Assembly: GCA_900544065.1 (NCBI GenBank)
Contig: UQTR01000069.1
Location: forward strand, 1 to 11,435
DNA from: an uncultured Collinsella sp.
Lineage (GTDB): Bacteria; Actinomycetota; Coriobacteriia; Coriobacteriales; Coriobacteriaceae
DNA: 11,435 nucleotides
Reading direction: 5' to 3'
Part shown: positions 6,987-11,435 of the stretch, piece by piece
Layout: the number at the start of each line of letters is the position of its first letter
Numbering within the stretch: position 1 is the stretch's first letter
The notes under the pieces: model-generated
The model's database searches: none
Seen by the model: the letters and a program-made list of their open reading frames with translations, nothing else
What the model was told of the DNA's origin: nothing
Position numbers and translations under genes: made by a program

Positions 6987-7898
6987 ATGGGTCTGTTTAA
7001 CGCCGTCATGGCGCTCTCGGGCATGATCGACACGGATGTGATCGAGGACGAGCGCCTTGCGCGTCATACGAGCTATCGTATCGGCGGCAAGGCCGACCTC
7101 TTTGTGACGTGCCATAGCTATCATGCCCTCCGCCGCGCCGTGGCGGTGCTCGATCGCGAGCGGGTGCCGTGGGTCATCATCGGCAAGGGCTCCAATCTGC
7201 TGGTTGCCGATGGCGGTTATCGCGGTGCCGTCATTTCGCTCGGGCGCGAGTTTCAGCGCACGGTTGTTGCCGATGACGGTTGTACGCTGACGGTCGGTGC
7301 GGGCGTGATGTTTGCGCGCCTGGTCAACGATGCCCTGTCGCGTAGCCTCTCGGGCCTTGAGTTTGCCGTTGGCATCCCTGGCTCGGTCGGCGGTGCGATA
7401 TCTATGAATGCCGGCACGCGGACCGAGTGGATTGGCTCGCTGGTTGAGGATGTCGTAACGTTTGACCCGGCATCCGGTATCAAACATTATGCGGGGTCCG
7501 AGATCACTTGGGGCTACCGCGAATGTAGCCTTCCCCGCAATGAGATTATCCTCGAGTGCGTGCTCAAGCTTAAACCGGCGCCCAAGGCCGACATTCGCGA
7601 GCGCATGGAGCGGTACCTGACGAGGCGCAAGCGTACACAGCCCATGGGTCGCGCATCCTGCGGGTCGGTCTTTCGCAACCCGCCCGATGCGAGCGTGGGC
7701 AAGCTTATCGAGGATTGTGGATTAAAGGGTTTTTCAATTGGCGGCGCGGAAGTTTCGCCCGTTCACGCTAATTTTATCGTTAATAACGGAACTGCCTCGG
7801 CCGATGACGTTGCCGCGGTTATCAGACATGTGCACGGAAAGGTGAGGGAGGCGTATGGCATCGAGCTCAGACCGGAAGTTAAATTCCTCGGCTTCTAG
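6987..7898 (+). CDS. murB: MurB, UDP-N-acetylenolpyruvoylglucosamine reductase
   Basis: Cytoplasmic FAD enzyme reducing UDP-GlcNAc-enolpyruvate to UDP-MurNAc with NADPH, the step that feeds MurC. The 303 residues match the shorter (type II) MurB class. FAD-binding motifs include TSYRIGG (28-34), GKGSNLL (66-72) and GIPGSVGGAISMNAG (129-143). Catalytic candidates are Arg178 in GYREC, Ser227 in CGSVFRNP (proton donor) and Glu297 in LRPEVKF. HANFIVN lies at 260-266. ATG 6987 is five bases after the murC stop and lacks a clear Shine-Dalgarno, so coupling to murC is likely; ATG 7008 and 7023 are weaker alternatives. The last 44 bp overlap ftsQ in another frame. The segment around 7717-7790 is visibly richer in A/T than the rest of the gene and includes the dyad CGTTA-A-TAACG (7778-7788). 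Confidence 0.97.
   Translation: MGLFNAVMALSGMIDTDVIEDERLARHTSYRIGGKADLFVTCHSYHALRRAVAVLDRERVPWVIIGKGSNLLVADGGYRGAVISLGREFQRTVVADDGCTLTVGAGVMFARLVNDALSRSLSGLEFAVGIPGSVGGAISMNAGTRTEWIGSLVEDVVTFDPASGIKHYAGSEITWGYRECSLPRNEIILECVLKLKPAPKADIRERMERYLTRRKRTQPMGRASCGSVFRNPPDASVGKLIEDCGLKGFSIGGAEVSPVHANFIVNNGTASADDVAAVIRHVHGKVREAYGIELRPEVKFLGF
7844..7851 (+). promoter_or_regulatory. Shine-Dalgarno deciding the ftsQ start
   Basis: The purine run GAGGGAGG lies within murB codons and ends three bases before ATG 7855 (its GAGG part is seven bases away). An in-frame TGA at 7843-7845 closes the ftsQ frame just upstream. ATG 7855 is therefore the first possible start and the only one with a ribosome site. 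Confidence 0.75.
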
Positions 7899-9111
7899 AG
7901 CATCGAAACCCACCTTCCGCCGCGCCGGAGGGCGTTCCGGCGCGCCTGCCAAACCTCAACGCAATACCGTCGCGCATTCTAAGTCTGTCGGGCATGCTCG
8001 ACAGACCAGTCGTCCGGTCGTCGGCTCGCAGCTCGGTAATCGTCCGGCCGCAAAAAAGTCCTCGCGTCCCTCGGTGACGTCAAAGCCTGTTATGGGCGCC
8101 AAACCTGCCCGTCCCATGGCAACTCCTAAGCCCTCGACGGGAACTAAAGCTCCGCGTCCAGGTCGCACGCTGGGCGCATCGAAACCGCGCTCGCTGACAT
8201 CGGTGCCGGTTACCGTCAAGAAGCCTTCGGGTAAAAAAAGCGTCAATCCGTTGTCTTCACTTGGGGCGATGGTAAATAAAACATCAGACGCCGCTTCTGT
8301 CGTTGCAGGCAAAGGCAAAATCGTGGGCGGCGTTCTGGCCGCCTTGGCCGTGCTCGTCGTCGTTGCCATCGTGGTGATTAACTCTGGATTGTTTACCGCC
8401 ACTGATATTCAGATTCAAGGCAGCGAGCATGTGACGAAGCACGATGCTATCCAGCTGATCGATTTGCCCGAGGGAACGTCGCTTTTTAACGTCGATCCCG
8501 ACCAGATTACCGAGGATCTCAAGCAGAACCCGTGGGTCTCGGGCGTGGATGTCCAGCGTCAGTTCCCGCATACGCTCATCATTACGCCGATGGAGCGCAA
8601 GGTCATTGCAATTGCCTATATCAGCTCCGATGACCTTGCTTGGGCCATCGGGGATGATGACACCTGGATCGCCCCGCTGTCGACGTCGGTCGAAGTGGAC
8701 GATCAGGGCAACGTCATCACGACGGGGCAGGGCTCAAATACCTTGACCGGAATCGATGCTGCACTGGCGCTCGCTAAGCATTATGGCGCGGTGTTGTTGA
8801 CTGATGTCTCGGCGGATGTCGCTCCGGTTTCCGGCCAGGCGGTGAGCTCCAAGGCCGTTAAGGCTGGCTTGGATTATGTGCGTGGTTTTTCGAGCGAGTT
8901 CTTGGGACAAGTCAAGGATATTTCCACGCCTTCGGTCGAAGCCATCTCGGCAAACCTCAATAACGGCATTGAGGTGTCGCTGGGCGATTCGGACGATATC
9001 GTCAAGAAGGAGCGCGTAGTCACCAAGCTGCTTTCGCAGGTAGAGGGCGTAACGTATATTAATGTGCGCTCTCCGGGTAACTATACATTTAGGAACGCTC
9101 CGACCTCGTAG
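7855..9111 (+). CDS. ftsQ: FtsQ/DivIB-type divisome protein with POTRA domain
   Basis: Bitopic membrane protein that links early and late divisome proteins. The 418 residues exceed E. coli FtsQ (276) because of a cytoplasmic tail of about 155 residues rich in Pro, Lys, Arg, Ser and Thr: I count 30 Lys/Arg and only two acidic residues in the first 150. One membrane segment follows (about 156-177). A POTRA domain (about 181-248) starts FTATDIQIQGSEHVT and includes EGTSLFNVD and NPWVSGVDVQRQFPHTLIITPMER, as in FtsQ. The rest is the extracytoplasmic beta domain, ending in YINVRSPGNY. The tail carries degenerate repeats at residues 51-66, 75-89 and 90-104. It overlaps murB by 44 bp. No ftsA follows; ftsZ is next after 199 bp. 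Lysine codons AAA and AAG are mixed, unlike ftsZ. Confidence 0.95.
   Translation: MASSSDRKLNSSASRASKPTFRRAGGRSGAPAKPQRNTVAHSKSVGHARQTSRPVVGSQLGNRPAAKKSSRPSVTSKPVMGAKPARPMATPKPSTGTKAPRPGRTLGASKPRSLTSVPVTVKKPSGKKSVNPLSSLGAMVNKTSDAASVVAGKGKIVGGVLAALAVLVVVAIVVINSGLFTATDIQIQGSEHVTKHDAIQLIDLPEGTSLFNVDPDQITEDLKQNPWVSGVDVQRQFPHTLIITPMERKVIAIAYISSDDLAWAIGDDDTWIAPLSTSVEVDDQGNVITTGQGSNTLTGIDAALALAKHYGAVLLTDVSADVAPVSGQAVSSKAVKAGLDYVRGFSSEFLGQVKDISTPSVEAISANLNNGIEVSLGDSDDIVKKERVVTKLLSQVEGVTYINVRSPGNYTFRNAPTS
7921..7944 (+). repeat. 9-bp perfect GC-rich inverted repeat just after the murB stop
   Basis: CGCGCCGGA (7921-7929), loop GGGCGT, TCCGGCGCG (7936-7944): nine perfect pairs, extendable by one G-T pair. 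It lies in ftsQ codons 23-30, beginning 22 bases after the murB stop. No T-run follows, so it is not an intrinsic terminator. It would fold at the 3' boundary of the murB message. Confidence 0.7.
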
Positions 9112-9175
9112 CGCTGGTTGATGCTTTGTTGAGGGGCCATACCACGCCGTTTATCTGGTTTGTTTGGTTTTCACG

Positions 9176-9189
9176 GTCAATTATTTGAC
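9176..9189. promoter_or_regulatory. Candidate operator GTCAA-N4-TTGAC
   Basis: Five-base inverted arms separated by TTAT, with the right arm overlapping the TTGACT -35-like hexamer. A protein bound here would be placed to block or guide RNA polymerase. No regulator is known from the sequence; an AT-rich dyad of this size can also arise by chance. Confidence 0.3.
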
Positions 9190-9299
9190 TGATACGTTCA
9201 TAATGTGCAAACATAATACGGTTTACCTTTGCATTTACTTTCAACCTGAAGGTTAATGTGCGCAGGGGTCGACCCATGCTATGGCTATAACCTTTGTTC

Positions 9300-9305
9300 G
9301 GAGGA
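9300..9305 (+). promoter_or_regulatory. Shine-Dalgarno deciding the ftsZ start
   Basis: GGAGGA five bases before ATG 9311. The longer frame from ATG 9281 would place this site inside the coding region and has no comparable site of its own, so ATG 9311 is preferred. Confidence 0.9.
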
Positions 9306-9310
9306 CCGAC

Positions 9311-10465
9311 ATGCACGAGACAGAGATCAACAACTACCTTGCCGTCATTAAGGTGGTCGGCGTCGGCGGCGGCGGTACCAACGCGGTCAATCGAATGATC
9401 GAAGAGGGCATCCGCGGCGTCGAGTTTGTTGCCATCAACACCGATGCTCAGGCACTCGCGATCTCTGATGCCGATATCAAGGTGCACATCGGCACCGACC
9501 TTACCCGCGGCCTGGGCGCCGGCGCCAACCCCGAGGTTGGCCGCAAGGCTGCCGATGAGTCCCGCGACGACATTGCCGAGGCGCTCGCTGGCGCCGACAT
9601 GGTGTTCATCACCTGCGGCGAGGGCGGTGGCACCGGTACCGGCGCTGCTCCCATCGTTGCCGATATCGCGATGAACGAGGTCGGTGCGCTGACCGTCGCC
9701 GTCGTGACCAAGCCCTTCACCTTCGAGGGCCGCAAGCGCAAGAAGAGCGCCGAGGAGGGCATTAAGACCCTCTCCGATTGCGTCGACACCATGATCGTCA
9801 TCCCTAACGATAAGCTGCTCGACATCGCCGAGAAGAAGACCACCATGCTCGAGGCCTTCGCGATTGCCGATGGCGTCCTTTCCCAGGGCACCCAGGGCAT
9901 CACCGACCTCATCACCGTCCCCGGTATCATCAACCTGGACTTCGCCGATGTTAAGACCATCATGAAGCAGGCCGGTACCGCCATGATGGGTATCGGTACC
10001 TCTTCTGGGGATACCCGTGCCGTCGATGCTGCCCAGCAGGCCATCTCCAGCCCGCTGCTCGAGAGCTCCATCGATGGTGCCACGCGCGTGCTGCTCTCCA
10101 TCGCCGGTTCCAAGGACCTGGGCATCCAGGAGATCAGCGACGCCGCCGACGTTGTCGCCAACGCCGTCGACCCCGAGGCCAACATCATCTTCGGTACCGT
10201 TGTCGACGAGTCCCTGGGCGATCAGGTTCGTATCACCGTCATCGCTACGGGCTTCTCCGACTCCAACGTCAACCGTCAGGACGAGCTCTTTGCTGCTCAG
10301 CAGTCTCAGAGCAAGGCCGCTGCCTCCGCTGAGCCGCAGCGCACCGCTCCGGCTGCCAGCCCGGCTCAGGCCGCTCCGACCCGCAACGTCGGTGGTACCG
10401 AGCTGCCCAACTTTGGCAACGACCAGTTCGAGCTTCCCGACTTCCTGAAGCGCGGTAGCTTCTAG
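9311..10465 (+). CDS. ftsZ: FtsZ, tubulin-like division ring GTPase
   Basis: Cytoplasmic GTPase that polymerises into the Z ring and recruits the divisome. From ATG 9311 it has 384 residues, usual for the family. The GTPase domain begins IKVVGVGGGGTNAVNRM (13-29). It has NTDAQAL (43-49), the tubulin signature GGGTGTG (105-111) in the form TCGEGGGTGTGAAP, FEGRKR (138-143) and the T7 loop NLDFADV (208-214) with the Asp residues needed for hydrolysis at the polymer interface. A short Ala/Gln/Pro-rich linker (about 326-365) leads to the C-terminal peptide FELPDFLKRGSF, resembling actinobacterial FtsZ tails that bind SepF. Codon choice is strongly biased: lysine is AAG throughout and isoleucine mostly ATC, more than in its neighbours, which suggests high expression. 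It is followed by an intrinsic terminator. ftsA is absent upstream. Confidence 0.98.
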   Translation: MHETEINNYLAVIKVVGVGGGGTNAVNRMIEEGIRGVEFVAINTDAQALAISDADIKVHIGTDLTRGLGAGANPEVGRKAADESRDDIAEALAGADMVFITCGEGGGTGTGAAPIVADIAMNEVGALTVAVVTKPFTFEGRKRKKSAEEGIKTLSDCVDTMIVIPNDKLLDIAEKKTTMLEAFAIADGVLSQGTQGITDLITVPGIINLDFADVKTIMKQAGTAMMGIGTSSGDTRAVDAAQQAISSPLLESSIDGATRVLLSIAGSKDLGIQEISDAADVVANAVDPEANIIFGTVVDESLGDQVRITVIATGFSDSNVNRQDELFAAQQSQSKAAASAEPQRTAPAASPAQAAPTRNVGGTELPNFGNDQFELPDFLKRGSF

Positions 10466-10488
10466 TTCGTTTTTCTCAACGACCTGCA

Positions 10489-10524
10489 CGGGGTGTGTCC
10501 ATTTGGATGCACCCCGTTTTGTTT
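10489..10524 (+). terminator. Rho-independent terminator after ftsZ
   Basis: CGGGGTGTGTCC (10489-10500), loop ATTT, GGATGCACCCCG (10505-10516) form a 12-pair stem with two central G-T wobbles, followed directly by TTTTGTTT. It begins 23 bases after the ftsZ stop and should end the ftsZ transcript, separating it from pgeF. Confidence 0.93.
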
Positions 10525-10675
10525 CTCGTTTGTAAACGAAAGCCTCCAATCTCCTTACGTTCCCTTTACGTTTGGTCCCTACCGCTGCGGGTATCCTTTT
10601 AAGGAAGTATGACAGCCGTATAAACGCGGACTGCGCGGCGACGCCGCGGTACTTGTGTTATTAGGAGGCTTTAGT
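10525..10675 (+). promoter_or_regulatory. pgeF upstream region, expected promoter and leader
   Basis: This 151-bp gap after a strong terminator must drive pgeF unless read-through occurs. A -10-like TATAAA lies at 10619-10624, but the bases 16-18 bp upstream (TTTTAA at best) are a poor -35; TATCCT at 10592-10597 is another weak candidate. TTACGTT is repeated at 10555-10561 and 10566-10572, an 11-bp period that puts both on one face of the helix. A TCGTTT-GT-AAACGA dyad lies at 10526-10539. AGGAGG (10663-10668) is an excellent ribosome site seven bases before ATG 10676. Confidence 0.4.
10634..10648 (+). repeat. GC-rich hairpin in the pgeF leader
   Basis: CGCGGCG-A-CGCCGCG is a perfect 15-base dyad; as RNA it would fold with about five G-C pairs and a five-base loop. 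It ends 14 bases before the AGGAGG ribosome site and lacks a T-run. It may shape the 5' leader or stabilise the message; the function is unknown. Confidence 0.6.
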
Positions 10676-11399
10676 ATGGCAGCACGTGCGGACAACGTTT
10701 CGCGTGTCGACCATGATGGAGTTACGTTGGTGGAGGGCGCGACATCCGATGTCCGCTTTGCCTTTACCGAGCGCACCGGTGGCGTTTCTGAAGATGCGTA
10801 CTCCTCGCTCAACCTGGGCTCGCATGTAGGCGATGACCCCTTTGCTGTTCAAGAAAATCGTCGTCGAGCGCTCGAAGCTATGGGCGCCACTGAGTGCGAG
10901 CATAATCTGCTCGTGCCCAATCAGGTCCATGGTGACCATATCGTTACGGTGACTTCGAACGGCGCCGACGATCTTGAGGCTGTTCGCGAGCAGATTGCCG
11001 AGGGCTGCGATGCCATCGTCTGTACGGCCCATGACGTGCCCGTGCTGCTCTGCTTTGCCGACTGCGTTCCCGTGGTGCTGGTGGCCCCCGGCGGATTTGC
11101 CGTGGTGCACTCCGGTTGGAAGGGCACGATTGCACGTATTTCTGCCAAGGCGTGCCAGGCGCTTTGCGATGCTGCCGGCTGCGATGCGAGCGACGTTTCC
11201 GCCTATATCGGCCCCCATATCTTGGCTGACGAATATGAGGTATCCCAGGAACTCATGGATCGCTTTGCCGTCGAGTTCTCTTGCATCGATGCGAGTGCCT
11301 CTCGCATGCTCGATCTTTCCGCTGCCATTTGTGAGGCGCTGGTAGATGCCGGTGTGGACGCGGATAATATCGTGGATACCCAGCTTTCGACTGTACGTC
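10676..11399 (+). CDS. pgeF: PgeF (YfiH/YlmD, multicopper polyphenol oxidase-like family), 3' truncated
   Basis: First 241 codons of a YfiH/YlmD/LACC1-family protein. E. coli PgeF is reported to correct UDP-MurNAc carrying L-Ser in place of L-Ala; other family members show purine nucleoside phosphorylase and adenosine deaminase activity. Visible motifs are ERTGGVSED (32-40) with SLNLGSHVGDDP (44-55), NQVHG (82-86), FADCVPVVL (127-135), VHSGWKGT (144-151) and IGPHI (178-182) with EYEVSQEL. The expected metal/active-site residues His85, Cys130 and His145 are all present. Against a usual length of 240-280 residues the C-terminal end is missing, because the adapter starts at 11400. The ATG has a strong AGGAGG site. 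In many Gram-positives this gene lies after ftsZ, ahead of a ylmE/sepF-type cluster that may lie beyond the window. Confidence 0.93.
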
Positions 11400-11435
11400 C
11401 TGTCTCTTATACACATCTGACGCTGCCGACGATAA
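11400..11435 (-). other. Nextera/Tn5 Read 1 adapter, reverse complement (sequencing artefact)
   Basis: Exact reverse complement of bases 1-36: the 19-bp mosaic end occupies 11400-11418, the rest of the adapter runs to 11432, and TAA closes the window. It cuts pgeF in codon 242 and must not be translated as its C-terminus. On the minus strand it creates another false MCIRDR N-terminus. Confidence 0.97.

Larger units (their letters stand above)
9112..9310 (+). promoter_or_regulatory. ftsZ upstream region, probable promoter and leader
   Basis: Non-coding gap of 199 bp, clearly richer in A/T than its surroundings at 9150-9260. It holds TTGACT (9185-9190, five of six -35 bases) and two copies of CATAAT (9199-9204 and 9212-9217, each five of six -10 bases). 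No pair has good spacing: the first is 8 bp and the second 21 bp from TTGACT. I therefore cannot fix the promoter. Three dyads are present: GTCAA-N4-TTGAC (9176-9189), AACCT-GA-AGGTT (9243-9254) and GGGTCGACCC (9266-9275). No hairpin plus T-run is seen, so transcription from ftsQ may also run through. A dedicated ftsZ promoter is known in other actinobacteria such as Streptomyces. Confidence 0.5.

Noticed and set aside
9151..9180. Divergent minus-strand promoter using TTGACC
   Set aside because: The hexamer 17-18 bp further along (AGATAA or similar) is a poor -10, and there is no minus-strand gene for it to serve.
9281..9310. Longer FtsZ N-terminus from ATG 9281
   Set aside because: The strong GGAGGA site at 9300-9305 would fall inside the coding region; it fits ATG 9311 instead.
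9112..9310. Small ftsA remnant or tRNA in the ftsZ upstream gap
   Set aside because: No open frame with recognisable motifs and no cloverleaf arms are visible; the gap is AT-rich non-coding sequence.
9089..10549. 486-codon open frame on the minus strand over ftsZ
   Set aside because: It is antisense to a highly codon-biased ftsZ, starts within the terminator region, and has no recognisable domain.
10661..11416. 251-codon minus-strand frame opposite pgeF beginning MCIRDR
   Set aside because: Its start codon and first residues are adapter sequence, and the opposite strand encodes all the PgeF motifs.
1..11435. Transposon or integron bounded by 36-bp terminal inverted repeats
   Set aside because: The repeats are the commercial Tn5 adapter, there is no transposase, and the content is core chromosomal dcw genes.

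Overview
The window is a 11.4 kb piece of a GC-rich (roughly 60% by eye) bacterial genome. It carries a co-directional run of the dcw (division and cell wall) cluster, all on the + strand: murF (3' end only), mraY, murD, ftsW, murG, murC, murB, ftsQ, ftsZ, then the start of pgeF (yfiH/ylmD family). The absence of ftsA between ftsQ and ftsZ, the actinobacterial-style FtsZ C-terminal peptide (LPDFLKR), the long basic cytoplasmic tail on FtsQ and the codon use suggest an actinobacterium. A Coriobacteriia member such as a gut Collinsella is my best guess; this is inference from style, not a database match.

Layout. Bases 1-36 and 11400-11435 are not genomic: they are Tn5/Nextera Read 1 adapter in opposite orientations, so natural sequence is 37-11399. 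From 37 to 9111 the genes are tightly packed, with gaps of 3, 9, 9, -11, 97, 5 and -44 bp, and probably form one long transcription unit. A 199 bp AT-richer gap (9112-9310) with several small dyads precedes ftsZ and probably holds its own promoter. A good intrinsic terminator lies 23 bp after ftsZ, and a 151 bp leader with a GC-rich hairpin precedes pgeF.

How the genes work together. MurB, MurC, MurD and MurF are cytoplasmic enzymes that build UDP-MurNAc-pentapeptide (MurA and MurE are not in the window). MraY and MurG make lipid I and lipid II at the membrane. FtsW polymerises lipid II at the septum with a partner class B PBP outside the window. FtsQ scaffolds the divisome and FtsZ forms the ring. 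PgeF is known in E. coli to correct the error that MurC makes when it adds L-Ser instead of L-Ala.

This is mostly an ordinary, well-known region; I found no new biological system. The points worth a second look are small. They are strong hairpins inside coding sequence at the ftsW/murG and murB/ftsQ junctions, the dyad-rich ftsZ leader, the repeat-bearing basic tails of FtsQ and FtsW, a possible mini-ORF plus hairpin ahead of pgeF, and the adapter ends that create false N-termini.
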